This document shows positions 45,480 to 54,115 of a stretch of DNA of 56,217 nt, one piece after another. The stretch covers positions 1 through 56,217 of the forward strand of contig JBKQIY010000232.1 in NCBI GenBank assembly GCA_052148155.1, in the 5' to 3' direction. The position numbers and the translations under genes were made by a program. This stretch comes from JBBQER01 sp052148155. GTDB lineage: Bacteria; Actinomycetota; Acidimicrobiia; IMCC26256; PALSA-610. Positions within the stretch are counted from its first letter, which is position 1, and the number at the start of each line of letters is the position of its first letter. The notes under the pieces were generated by a model. It was not told the origin of the DNA. It saw only the letters and a program-made list of their open reading frames with translations, and did no database searches.

Positions 45480-45953
45480 ATGCATCATTTTCGAGCGGTC
45501 CGGGTGCTGACGGCCATGGCCTTGGTGTTACCGGCGTCGCTGGCGACCTGGTCCGTTGCCGGGCCCGCGTCCGCGACGACGGGAGTGACGTGTTCGGTGC
45601 TTGCGATTGCGGTGACCGGCACCGGGACCGTGTCGGGGTGTACCGACACTGCGAACACGGGCGGTTCGGGGAAGCTGGTCTTCATCGTCAAGAAGAGCCC
45701 ATATCCCGGCACGATCACCTGGAAGGGTACCGGCACGACGGCCGTATCGCTCACGTACACCTTCCCCAAGAAGAGTGTTTGCGCGAAGGGCGACACGGAT
45801 ATCGTCATCGGTGGCAGCGTTACTGGCGGTAAAGGCGCGGCGCTCAAGTCGATTCCGAAGAACTCGAAGGTGTCGGCCGTCGCGTGCTACAACCCGAAGG
45901 CCAAGCCCGCAGTCGCGGTAGAGTTGGCACCGAAGCAGCTGCTCCACCTCTGA
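45480..45953 (+). CDS. Small secreted protein, family member 2
   Basis: 157 residues from ATG 45480, with AGGGGG upstream. The signal peptide (HHFRAVRVLTAMALVLPAS) and mature region (NTGGSGKLVFIV, TGTTAVSLTYTFPKKSV, LKSIPKNSKVSAVAC) align with the gene at 21969, including the cysteine positions. Homology is visible in the DNA, including around the start codon. This copy has about eleven extra residues at the C-terminus. The role is unknown; the chain looks like a small disulfide-bonded beta protein. A perfect terminator hairpin follows. Confidence 0.75.
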   Translation: MHHFRAVRVLTAMALVLPASLATWSVAGPASATTGVTCSVLAIAVTGTGTVSGCTDTANTGGSGKLVFIVKKSPYPGTITWKGTGTTAVSLTYTFPKKSVCAKGDTDIVIGGSVTGGKGAALKSIPKNSKVSAVACYNPKAKPAVAVELAPKQLLHL

Positions 45954-45980
45954 GACTGCAACTCGACCACTTTCGACTGG

Positions 45981-46012
45981 GTGAGGCCCCCGATCTTCGT
46001 CGGGGGCCTCAC
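45981..46012 (+). terminator. Strong 13-bp hairpin terminator
   Basis: GTGAGGCCCCCGA at 45981-45993 pairs perfectly with TCGGGGGCCTCAC at 46000-46012 around the loop TCTTCG, a very stable tetraloop-like turn. It lies 28 bp after the stop codon of the small secreted gene, so it should end that transcript. No T-run follows. Confidence 0.8.
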
Positions 46013-46194
46013 CGCGCAACCAAGGAGTAATCCGCGCAGCACGCCGGGGAACTCGGAACCGAGGCAGGAAAATCCGGGCGATCTCAACACGGATAGGCGT
46101 CACCATGGGCCCTCGCGCCGTGTGAACGGCAGGTGGCTCCACGTTCTCGGACGCATCGAAGTTGCCGGCCGCGACGCTTTGAGCAGCAAGCGTG

Positions 46195-46355
46195 GGCGCA
46201 CCGATCAACCGACCGTCAAGTCGATTCCGAAAGGCGCGAAGGTATCCGCCGACCTCTGCTACAAGACGACGCTGACCCTCGCACCGAGAACGGTCTTTAC
46301 GATCTCACGCGCGAATCGACGGCTTCTGAGCTGTTGCAACGCCGCGTCAGCGTGA
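46195..46355 (+). pseudogene. C-terminal fragment of the small secreted protein family
   Basis: The frame ending at 46355 reads VKSIPKGAKVSADLCYKTTL from about 46210. This matches the C-terminal third of the two small secreted proteins (SIPKGQKTSATVC and SIPKNSKVSAVAC). No signal peptide or ribosome site lies ahead, and the residues after about 46300 (RANRRLLSCC) are unrelated. It is a remnant of a third copy left behind the terminator of member 2, so the family was once a tandem pair here. Confidence 0.7.
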
Positions 46356-46382
46356 AGAATCGATTGTCGATCCGCCGAGGTG

Positions 46383-47672
46383 TCAAGGCCGAGACGGCAG
46401 GTTCGCCCACGGGGCCATACCGCCCAGTTCGCAGTGACGGCCGAACATCTCGGTTGCCTTTTGTTGCACCGCGTCCGGTGCCGATGGCAACCACACCGGT
46501 CCGTGCGTCCGGCTAGGAAGCAACACGGTGGCGTTCCCGGGTGCGGTCACCACTCCTCGTTGGTTCGTGGCCCGCAGCGCGATGTCGACATGACATCGCC
46601 CGTTTTCCTCGTATTTTCCAACGATTTCGCCTGAGATGATCTGGGTATCACCGATGTAGTTGAATTTTCGCACCTCGTCGCTCTGGCGAACGATCCAGCC
46701 GTCGTCTCCGATCCAGTCGGTCAGATAGTGGGTGAGCCACGACTCGCGCATTACCCCGTAGTCGTACGCCATCGGATTCCCGATCGCTCGGGCCCAGGCA
46801 GAATCCCAGTGGACTCGCTGCGCGACATCTGGAATCCCGTACTCGTTCTTGACGTAGAACTTCGGAATCCGCTGACGGTTCTTGTAGCCGATCCTCGATG
46901 CAGACGGCGCGTAGGGCACGAACCCGTAGCCTCCCGAGTGGAAGACCATGATTTCGGTTTCGGTCAGGGGCCCTTTGGCCATCTTCGGGAGCGCATCACC
47001 AACCTGCACGTCTTCCCACCATCGACGGTCCGCGCCGCGTGGCCCTTCCGCCGCGTAGACCGCGTCGATCTCGGCGATGTCAGCGTCGGAATACACGGCC
47101 GGCTCGATCTGCGCGTACTTGCCGCGGTCGCGTGCTGTCTTGCGCTCCGTGTAGATCGCGAGCAGGCGCAGGATCGCGACGACTTCTCCTCGCTGATTGA
47201 GTTTGACGGTGCGGTGCAGCTGGATCACCGACTGATCCGCGAACTCCGAGTGCTTGACCTCTACCGATTCGAGCCCTTGATAGCTGTACAGCAAGTCTCC
47301 CGGATACACAGGCCGGTACCAGTCGCTGGATCCGCCGGAGACGAACACGTGGATCCCCCGGAATGAGGGCCGGCGCAGCCCCGCCGGAGCGCGGTCACCT
47401 TTCATGGGCGTGTTGAGAATCGTCGTCATTGATGGAGACGCGATCTGCGAGCCCCATCTCGTCGTGAGGCCGTACGCGACGTCGTGCCAAAGCGGGTTGT
47501 CGTCACCGACCGCGCGGGCATAGTTACGGATCGCGTCGGGCGTCGCGGTGGTCAGCTGCTCCCGCGAACGATTGGGCGTTTCGACGCCGACGAGTGCTTT
47601 CGCTGCTTCGATGTCGCGGTCCTGCAGGACGTATTTCGTTGCTTCTTCGAATTCGCGATCGGTGTCAGTCAC
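46383..47672 (-). CDS. FAS1/MaoC-like double hot-dog dehydratase
   Basis: 429 residues from GTG 47672, preceded by GGAGGA. The N-terminal half matches the FAS1-like dehydratase domain (TPDAIRNYARAVGDDNPLWHD, FRGIHVFVSGGSSDWYRPVYPGD). The C-terminal half is a second hot-dog fold (TETEIMVFHSGGYGFVP, MRESWLTHYLTDWIGDDGWI, VRKFNYIGDTQIISGEIVG). Such fused proteins hydrate enoyl-CoA thioesters in CoA-linked degradation of long-chain, steroid-like or aromatic acids. It ends the operon that begins with TetR at 53971 and overlaps the preceding hydrolase by 8 bp. The substrate is unknown. Confidence 0.83.
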   Translation of the reverse strand: MTDTDREFEEATKYVLQDRDIEAAKALVGVETPNRSREQLTTATPDAIRNYARAVGDDNPLWHDVAYGLTTRWGSQIASPSMTTILNTPMKGDRAPAGLRRPSFRGIHVFVSGGSSDWYRPVYPGDLLYSYQGLESVEVKHSEFADQSVIQLHRTVKLNQRGEVVAILRLLAIYTERKTARDRGKYAQIEPAVYSDADIAEIDAVYAAEGPRGADRRWWEDVQVGDALPKMAKGPLTETEIMVFHSGGYGFVPYAPSASRIGYKNRQRIPKFYVKNEYGIPDVAQRVHWDSAWARAIGNPMAYDYGVMRESWLTHYLTDWIGDDGWIVRQSDEVRKFNYIGDTQIISGEIVGKYEENGRCHVDIALRATNQRGVVTAPGNATVLLPSRTHGPVWLPSAPDAVQQKATEMFGRHCELGGMAPWANLPSRP

Positions 47673-48930
47673 GCGAATTTCCTCCAGCTGTTCGGACGAC
47701 CCCGTCATCGGCGAGGCACTGGTAGAGCGCATCGACGATGACGGCGCCCATGAGGGGCATGGCCTGATTCTCGAGATGATTGCGTACGAAGCCGCAGCTG
47801 ACGCGGGCAACGGGATCCGCGAAACCGACTTGACCGCCGGCTCCCATGTGTCCGAACGCTTCGTCGTTCGGGCCGTGCTGGCGGAGAAGGCCGGGCAGGA
47901 GTGCGGGAGCCTCGCGCGTGTAGCCCATCGCCCAGCGGGTCGGTACGCGCATGACCGCGTCGCGGCCGCACACCTGCTCTTCACTGAAGCGCGCGACCGA
48001 GGCGCGCGACACCAGATCCTCTCCGGACGCCAACGCCGCGTAGACACGCGCCAGGCCCCGGGCGGTGGACGTTGCGCCGATCGCACCGATCTCCGCATTC
48101 AGTACCGCCTCGGTGTTCATGAACGACGCGAACCGGGGCGTGCCCTGCCCGTCGGCGAAGAGGCTTCCCTTGGGGCCGGCGAGCACCGATCGGCCAGCCC
48201 ATGAGTCAGGATCGAGTGCGGTCAGCGTGTCGCGGCGCGACGAGGTTCGGGGCGTCCACTCCATCACGCGTGCGACTGTCGACAGCGCATCGGTCGGGGT
48301 GCCGATGTCGGCCTCGACCGCGAGGGGTTGCGCGATCTCGGTCCTGAAGAACGTCCCAAGGCTCACGCCTGAGGCGCGGCGAACGAGCTCGCCGACGAGC
48401 CAACCGAACGTCAGCCCGTGGTATCCGTGCTTGGTGCCCGGATCCCACGCCGACGGCGCCGCTGCGATATCCGCCGCGATCGCGGACGTGTCGTCCCAGC
48501 CCGCACCGTCCCACGACATCATCCGGTCGGCGTCGGGCACCCCGATGGCCCCCGACTGGTGACTGAGCACGTGGCGCACGAGCGTTTGCTCCTTGCCAGC
48601 GGTTCCGAACTCTGGCCAGTAGGTAACGACGGGAGCGTCGAGGTCGAGGTCGCCTCGATCGTGGAGGAGGTGAGCGCACAGCGCAGTCAGTCCCTTCGTC
48701 GCCGACATGATGACGGCGCGGGTGTTCTCCGCCCATGGAATCCCGGGTGCGGCGTCGCCGGCCCAGACGTCGACCACGCACTCGCCATCGACGTACGCGG
48801 CGAATGCGCCGCCGCCGGAGCCGAGATCGACGATGCGTTCACGGTCACCGATCGTCACGTGCGCAGCGTCCGCCAAAACATCCACGATGCGCTCGAACCC
48901 CGGCGCGGTAAAGCCGTGAACGTCCGTCAC
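47665..48930 (-). CDS. Beta-lactamase-fold serine hydrolase/esterase
   Basis: 421 residues from GTG 48930. The class C beta-lactamase/EstB motifs are there: nucleophile SATK in VIMSATKGLTALCAHLL, the Tyr-containing second motif in KHGYHGLTF, and an HMGAGGQVGF-type third motif. No signal peptide is seen, so it is cytoplasmic and more likely an esterase, lactonase or amidase than a cell-wall enzyme. GTGA overlaps the stop of the preceding LLM gene. Its place inside a CoA-linked operon suggests it opens a lactone or removes an ester side group, which is inference. Confidence 0.85.
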   Translation of the reverse strand: MTDVHGFTAPGFERIVDVLADAAHVTIGDRERIVDLGSGGGAFAAYVDGECVVDVWAGDAAPGIPWAENTRAVIMSATKGLTALCAHLLHDRGDLDLDAPVVTYWPEFGTAGKEQTLVRHVLSHQSGAIGVPDADRMMSWDGAGWDDTSAIAADIAAAPSAWDPGTKHGYHGLTFGWLVGELVRRASGVSLGTFFRTEIAQPLAVEADIGTPTDALSTVARVMEWTPRTSSRRDTLTALDPDSWAGRSVLAGPKGSLFADGQGTPRFASFMNTEAVLNAEIGAIGATSTARGLARVYAALASGEDLVSRASVARFSEEQVCGRDAVMRVPTRWAMGYTREAPALLPGLLRQHGPNDEAFGHMGAGGQVGFADPVARVSCGFVRNHLENQAMPLMGAVIVDALYQCLADDGVVRTAGGNSRD

Positions 48931-49928
48931 AGCGTTCGGAGCTCGTCGTGCACTGCCGGCCACCAGTCCTTGCGCCACCACGAGACGTTGATCCGGTCGA
49001 CGAGCCCGCCGTAACGGGCGCGTATATCGGCGGCCAGGGTGTCGGGCGTGGCGATGATCGTGAATGTGTCGAGCATCTCGTCGTCGACGAGTCCCGCCAT
49101 CTTGTCCCACTCGCCTCGCTTCGAGCATGCGTAGAGCTCGAGTTGCAGGTCGCCCAATCCGTGCAGGTCGAGCACCGCTCGATATGCGGGTGTCGACGCG
49201 TAGTAGGCCAGGTGCCGGCGCATCGCCGCACGTGCCTTCGGCAGTTGCTCGTCGTTGTCTGCGACGGCGATGAAACCCGGGCATGTGACTTCGATGTCTG
49301 CTCGCGCCCGGCCGGACTTGTCGAGACCACGTTGAAGGGCGGGCAACGTGACCTCACGGAGGTAACGCGGGCTCGACACGCCGTGGGTGACGACCCCGTC
49401 GGCCACCTCTCCCGCGACTTCGGTCATCCGCTCACCCACCGCCGCGAGGAACACGCGCGGGGTCGCGAACTCGTGCGGTCGTGGTGCGAAGACCGGCGTC
49501 ATCAGCGCATGGGTGTAGAAGTCGCCCTGGAAATCGAGCCGAGCACCGTCGTTCCACGAATCCCAGATCGCGTGCAACGCGAGCACGAACTCGCGCATCC
49601 GAGCCGCCGGCCTCGACCACTGTGAACTGAACCGCCGCTCGATGTGGGCGCGCACTTGCGAGCCCAAACCGAGGATCATCCGCCCGCGCGAGAACTCCTG
49701 AAGTTGGTTCGCCGTGTAGGCCACGCTCATCGGGTTGCGCGCGAATGCGATCGCGACGGCGGTCCCGATGGACAGCCGCTCCGAGTGCTCGGCCGCTATC
49801 GCGAGCGACAAGAACGGATCGTTGCTTGTCTCGGCGGCCCAGACGCAGTCGAGACCGGCCTCCTCGGCCGCACCGGTTCGGGCGGCGATCGACGCGAGGT
49901 TTGCTCCGATGCCGGTGTCGACCTTCAT
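48927..49928 (-). CDS. LLM-class F420-dependent oxidoreductase (operon member)
   Basis: 333 residues from MKVDTGIGANLASIA. The TIM-barrel luciferase-like pattern is clear: AAETSNDPFLSLAIAAEH, IGTAVAIAFARNPM, SRGRMILGLGSQVRAHI, RVFLAAVGERMTEVAGE. It resembles the F420-dependent mycobacterial group TIGR03617. It should transfer a hydride to or from its substrate. Its ATG overlaps the stop of the CoA-transferase gene (ATGA), and the beta-lactamase-fold gene overlaps its own stop. This is one of three LLM enzymes in the window and one of two in this divergon. Confidence 0.88.
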   Translation of the reverse strand: MKVDTGIGANLASIAARTGAAEEAGLDCVWAAETSNDPFLSLAIAAEHSERLSIGTAVAIAFARNPMSVAYTANQLQEFSRGRMILGLGSQVRAHIERRFSSQWSRPAARMREFVLALHAIWDSWNDGARLDFQGDFYTHALMTPVFAPRPHEFATPRVFLAAVGERMTEVAGEVADGVVTHGVSSPRYLREVTLPALQRGLDKSGRARADIEVTCPGFIAVADNDEQLPKARAAMRRHLAYYASTPAYRAVLDLHGLGDLQLELYACSKRGEWDKMAGLVDDEMLDTFTIIATPDTLAADIRARYGGLVDRINVSWWRKDWWPAVHDELRTL

Positions 49929-52084
49929 CAGTGAGCCGCGTCCGTCCGGCGGCCGCGCATCGGGGCCGGCGCCGGACCTTTCACCGCGGGTGCATCGACC
50001 GACAGATGCAAAGGGATCCCGACTTGGACGACCCGGCCCGCGACCGGGTGGCGGACGGTGGCCAAGAGCGCCCGGCCGAGCACTTGCTCGTCGTCGGGTA
50101 CGGCGCACGGGTGCACGCTCCTGGCCGCCGGCACACGATGCGCGTCAAGCCGGGCGCACGCGTCAGCGACGGTCATCGTCCCAACCACCCGCGAGATCGC
50201 GGGAATCGAGACATCGGCAACGCCGAGTGCGACACCGGTCGCGACGAGCTGATCGGGTGTGACCGCGCAGATCACGAGCCACCCGTCCGCGGCTTCGTAC
50301 AAGTGTTGACCCGCAGTAGGTCCCCGAAGGTCGGCGCCCACCGCGTCATCCCGTTGACCGTTCATCGCGATCTGCGCGACATGCTCTGACTGGAACACGG
50401 TTGCCGTCATCATCAGCGAGGCGTCGACGCTCGTCACGGCGGTACCACGAGCACGCGCGAGCAACGCGAGCACCGCACCGACGGCGAGGTGAATGCCGGT
50501 GCAGTAGTCGTTCGCGGTGAAGTTCATCGGTTGCGCCCGGCCGCCGCCTTGGGTCATCTCCATGCCGGTCGCGGCCTGCACGACATAGTCGAACGACGGT
50601 CGCGACGCGAGCGGCCCGCATAGCCCGAAGCCCTTCGCGCGGGCGTACACCAGGCCCGGATTGACGGCGCGCAGATGCTGCTCATCGAGCCCGAGTCGTT
50701 CCCAGGTGCCCGCGACCGCGTTTTCGACCACGACATCGGCGGCGCCGACCAGGTCCAACAGCCGATCCCGATCCTCGTCGTTGCGAAGATCAAGCGTGAG
50801 TCCTCGCTTCGATCGGTTGCCGTCGACATAGATGTTCGGCAGCATCGGCATGAGCTGATATGCGCCTTCACCGCCCGGCGGCTCGACCTTGATCACATCA
50901 GCGCCGAGCTCAGCCATCAGGCGTGCGGCCAGAGGTCCCGCCCAGAAGCTCGACATGTCGATCACGCGGTGGCCACCGAGCGCCCCGCTGCCCGAGCCGT
51001 GACGACGTGACGGGACGCGACCACCTGCATCTGCGTGGATGCGGATCGGCGGGCCGACCAGACGGAGGTGCCCGAGCGTGGGATCACCGACGTCGGTGAA
51101 CAATTCGTTGGCGCGCGCCTGCTCGTGCCCGAGCCACTCCTCCAGCGTGTTGCACTTCGACACCGCGGCCGGCGTTGCGAGGAGAGCCTCCTCCCACTCG
51201 TCGGCGGTACGCGACGCGAAGCGGCGCGTCATATCCTCGAGCACGCCATCGGACCAACCGCGATCGGCCAACTTCGCGAGCGACGCCGGGTTCGAAAAGT
51301 CGAGTCCGCTGTCGCCATCGCCATCGAGGCCGAGGAGCCGGCACAGCTCGCGCCACCGTTCGGTGCCGCTCAGGTTGACCATGACGCTTCGGCCGTCGCG
51401 CGTTTCGTATACACGCAGCACCGGCGTGCGCGCCTCGCGTCCCACTCCGGGTCGATGCCGCGCCCGGTGGAAGATCGGACCGCCGTTCAAGAACAGCAGC
51501 GCCTCGAACAGAGACGCCTCGACGTGTTGGCCGTACCCGGTGGTCTCCCGCTTCACCAATGCGGCACCCACACCGAGCACGGCGAAAAGCCCGGCAGCCA
51601 CGCTCGCCATCGGGAACGGCAGCCAGATCGGCCGAGCAGCGGTGAACATGCCCTGTTGTGCTCCCGCGCGTGCGTGGACGAGCGGCTCCCAACCGGGGTC
51701 GTCGCGCGAAGGCCCGCAGCTGCCGTACGCCGAGATCGAACAGGTGACGAGGTCGGGTTGGCGTGCCCGTAGCTCGTCGAGCGACAGCCCGAGTCGCGCC
51801 ATCGCTCCCGGCCGCAAATTCTCGATGAGCACATCGGCGCCATGGATGAGCGCGAGCGCTTCCGCGCGACCGTCCGGCGATGTCAGATCGAGGACCGCGG
51901 ACGTCTTGCCCCGGTTCCATGCGGCATACCGCGCCGGGTCCTGGCGGTAGGGATCGCCTCCCGGTCGCTCGATCTTGACGACGTCGGCACCCTGGTCGGC
52001 GAAGAGGGTCGCGGCGAACGGCGCCGCGACGTACTGGCCGACCTCGACGACCCGCAATCCCGCAAGGAGAGGCTCAGCAGACAC
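49928..52084 (-). CDS. Fused two-module CoA-transferase (family III, CaiB/BaiF)
   Basis: 718 residues, twice the usual length of about 370-400. The N-terminal module (1-360) begins LAGLRVVEVGQYVAAPFAAT and the C-terminal module (about 375-700) begins GGHRVIDMSSFWAGPLAARL; both have the family's GADVVKIE/GADVIKVE motif. At the expected catalytic aspartate the first module has VEASLFEALLF (Glu) while the second has VDASLMMTA (Asp). In the known fused protein DddD only the second half is catalytic, which fits. It moves CoA between carboxylates. GTG at 52084 overlaps the preceding acyl-CoA dehydrogenase gene by 11 bp. Confidence 0.92.
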   Translation of the reverse strand: MSAEPLLAGLRVVEVGQYVAAPFAATLFADQGADVVKIERPGGDPYRQDPARYAAWNRGKTSAVLDLTSPDGRAEALALIHGADVLIENLRPGAMARLGLSLDELRARQPDLVTCSISAYGSCGPSRDDPGWEPLVHARAGAQQGMFTAARPIWLPFPMASVAAGLFAVLGVGAALVKRETTGYGQHVEASLFEALLFLNGGPIFHRARHRPGVGREARTPVLRVYETRDGRSVMVNLSGTERWRELCRLLGLDGDGDSGLDFSNPASLAKLADRGWSDGVLEDMTRRFASRTADEWEEALLATPAAVSKCNTLEEWLGHEQARANELFTDVGDPTLGHLRLVGPPIRIHADAGGRVPSRRHGSGSGALGGHRVIDMSSFWAGPLAARLMAELGADVIKVEPPGGEGAYQLMPMLPNIYVDGNRSKRGLTLDLRNDEDRDRLLDLVGAADVVVENAVAGTWERLGLDEQHLRAVNPGLVYARAKGFGLCGPLASRPSFDYVVQAATGMEMTQGGGRAQPMNFTANDYCTGIHLAVGAVLALLARARGTAVTSVDASLMMTATVFQSEHVAQIAMNGQRDDAVGADLRGPTAGQHLYEAADGWLVICAVTPDQLVATGVALGVADVSIPAISRVVGTMTVADACARLDAHRVPAARSVHPCAVPDDEQVLGRALLATVRHPVAGRVVQVGIPLHLSVDAPAVKGPAPAPMRGRRTDAAH

Positions 52085-53291
52085 GCTGTGTCCCGACTTT
52101 CAACGTTCTGAAAGGAACGTCGGCATCCACTTCGACCTCGCGCGGGAGTCCGAGCACACGTTCGGCGATCACGTTCTGCACGACTTCGTTGGTGCCGCCG
52201 CCGATCGACGCCGACCGGGCGTTGAGTAACTGCATGCACCACTGCGAGCCTCGAGGACTTGAGGACTCCCACGCCACTGCGTTCGGGCCGGCAATGTCGA
52301 CCGCGGCCTCGGCCGCGTCCTGTACGAGGCGTGCCATCGCCAATTTGAGGATCGAAGCTTCGCCGCCCGAGCTGCGTCCCGCGCGGCGGTTGGCTTCGAG
52401 GTAACTGGCCAGATGGCGGAGCACCATCTGGCGGATACGCAGATCCGCGAGTCGCTGGCGCACTTCCGGTCGGGCGATGACGTCGCGAGCGCGTGCCTCG
52501 GACACGAGCGCGGTGAGACCGCCGCGACCGCCACCGGTCGACCCCATTCCCCCGAGCGTCGTGCGTTCGAACGCGAGCATCGTGCGCGCCACCCGCCATC
52601 CGCCGTGGACCTCGCCGACCACGTTCGTCGCAGGGACTTGGACACCGTCGAGGAACACCTCGCTGAAGTGCGACTCGCCGGTCATTTGCCGGATCGGACG
52701 AACGGAGACGCCCGGCGCGCGCATGTCGACGACAAGCATCGAGATGCCGTCGCGCTTGGGGCGGTCGAGGTCGGTGCGCGCGAGACAGACCGCGAAATCG
52801 CTGTGCTGGGCGCCGGACGTCCACACCTTCTGCCCGTCGAGTATCCACATGTCGCCGTCGCGACGCGCTCGGGTCTGCACGCTCGCCAGGTCCGAACCTG
52901 CGCCGGGCTCACTGAAGAGCTCACACCAGACGTCGTCGCCGCGGAGCAACGGCGGGATCAGCGCACGCTTCTGTTCGTCGTTCGCGTGCACGAGGATCGT
53001 CGGACCGCACATTCCGAGGCCGATGTCGAGCGCACGGGGCGGGAGTTGGAACGCGGTTGCTTCACGGTCGAAGATCCGCTGGAACCTGCCGGGAAGGCCC
53101 GCGCCGCCATACTCCTTCGGCCAGGTGATTCCCGCATATCCAGCTTCGGCGAGACGGTGCTGGTATTCCTTTGCGCGCGTCACACCACCGGCGCCGAAAT
53201 GCGCGTGTGTGCCCTTGCGCGGGAGGGTCGCGTCGAGGAAGGCGCGCACTTGGCTGCGGAACTCGGCCTCGTCGACGGTGTCGGGTGGCAC
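52074..53291 (-). CDS. Acyl-CoA dehydrogenase
   Basis: 405 residues from GTG 53291. FAD-dependent acyl-CoA dehydrogenase motifs are KEYGGAGLPGR, LFSEPGAGSDLASVQT, WTSGAQHSDFAVCLART, MTGESHFSEVFLDGV and NARSASIGGGTNEVVQN near the C-terminus. It should introduce an alpha-beta double bond in an acyl-CoA, passing electrons to ETF. The SIGGGTNEV segment with a following helix is typical of the branch that acts on bulky or cyclic side chains (FadE-like). It sits 26 bp after the TetR gene and overlaps the CoA-transferase gene. Confidence 0.93.
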   Translation of the reverse strand: MPPDTVDEAEFRSQVRAFLDATLPRKGTHAHFGAGGVTRAKEYQHRLAEAGYAGITWPKEYGGAGLPGRFQRIFDREATAFQLPPRALDIGLGMCGPTILVHANDEQKRALIPPLLRGDDVWCELFSEPGAGSDLASVQTRARRDGDMWILDGQKVWTSGAQHSDFAVCLARTDLDRPKRDGISMLVVDMRAPGVSVRPIRQMTGESHFSEVFLDGVQVPATNVVGEVHGGWRVARTMLAFERTTLGGMGSTGGGRGGLTALVSEARARDVIARPEVRQRLADLRIRQMVLRHLASYLEANRRAGRSSGGEASILKLAMARLVQDAAEAAVDIAGPNAVAWESSSPRGSQWCMQLLNARSASIGGGTNEVVQNVIAERVLGLPREVEVDADVPFRTLKVGTQRVC

Positions 53292-53317
53292 CTCTCACGC
53301 CTCGACGCGAGGCGCAG

Positions 53318-53971
53318 TCATACCGTCGCCAACACGACCGGGCGCGGACGGCCGAGCGCCAACAACCCGCCCAGAGCCATGTCTTTCATCACCCCGGCGA
53401 GACGCTCACGATCGACGCTCGTGTGCAGCGACGACACCGACCGCAGCAGACCGTCGACCATCAAGACCGCGGCGCGTGCTTCCTCGTCGGTGAGACCCGG
53501 ACGGACCTCGCACAACAGGTGTACCCATTCGGCCATCGTCACACGGTCGGTGCGCGCGAGCCGCCGGCGAGCACCGTCGTCCAACGAGCGGAACTCTTGA
53601 TAGAACACGCCACGCAGGTTGCCGTTCTTCAGTTGCAACGCCACGGCCGCGTCGATGAGGCGCTCGAGCACGACAAGCGGTGGCGCGTCGGTGTTGAGGA
53701 CGGCGTCGACCGTCCCACGCCACGCGATCGCGGCCTCCTCGATCAAGGTGGAAAGCAGGTCGTGTTTGCTGTTGAAGTACCGGTAGATCGCCGGCCCGCT
53801 GACCCCGGCAACCGCGCCGATGTCGTCGAGGCTCGTGGCGCGAAACCCCCGTTCCCGAAACAGGTCGGCGGCCGCGGTCACGATCGCGTCCCGGCGCCGC
53901 GCTCCTTTTTTCGTCTTGGCGGGGCCGCTGCGACCGACGGTCGGGGCGCCGTCAACCTCGATCGCGCTCAC
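53318..53971 (-). CDS. TetR-family transcriptional regulator
   Basis: 217 residues from GTG 53971. The N-terminal DNA-binding domain reads AIVTAAADLFRERGFRATSL, then VAGVSGPAIYRYFNSKHDLL with the classic Tyr-Phe after the recognition helix. The rest is a helical ligand-binding domain of the kind that binds acyl-CoA or hydrophobic inducers (QEFRSLDDGARRRLART). It is first in the minus-strand operon and divergent from the plus-strand LLM gene, so it probably controls both arms from the operator at 54074-54093. An upstream extension to 54070 is unlikely because it would cover the promoter. Confidence 0.9.
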   Translation of the reverse strand: MSAIEVDGAPTVGRSGPAKTKKGARRRDAIVTAAADLFRERGFRATSLDDIGAVAGVSGPAIYRYFNSKHDLLSTLIEEAAIAWRGTVDAVLNTDAPPLVVLERLIDAAVALQLKNGNLRGVFYQEFRSLDDGARRRLARTDRVTMAEWVHLLCEVRPGLTDEEARAAVLMVDGLLRSVSSLHTSVDRERLAGVMKDMALGGLLALGRPRPVVLATV

Positions 53972-54048
53972 GTGGTCGCTCCCGGCTCGTACGCTCCGTC
54001 CATCGCCAGAAATGTTAACACAGCATAAGGAATCAGTCGAATCTCCCG

Positions 54049-54093
54049 TTGACTCCGCGGTTGTGCCCACCTATTGTTAGTCAATATTAGCAA
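54049..54093 (+). promoter_or_regulatory. Promoter with overlapping inverted-repeat operator
   Basis: TTGACT at 54049-54054 and TATTGT at 54072-54077 are 17 bases apart, a good sigma-70-type promoter for the plus-strand gene. TTGTTAG at 54074-54080 and TTAGCAA at 54087-54093 form an inverted repeat (6 of 7) covering the -10 and likely start region. That position suits repression by the divergent TetR protein. Confidence 0.6.
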
Positions 54094-54115
54094 ATTTACG
54101 GAGGGGGATCCACCC

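Noticed and set aside
52413..53600. 395-residue plus-strand open frame
   Set aside because: It is antisense to the acyl-CoA dehydrogenase and TetR genes; long antisense frames are expected at this GC content.
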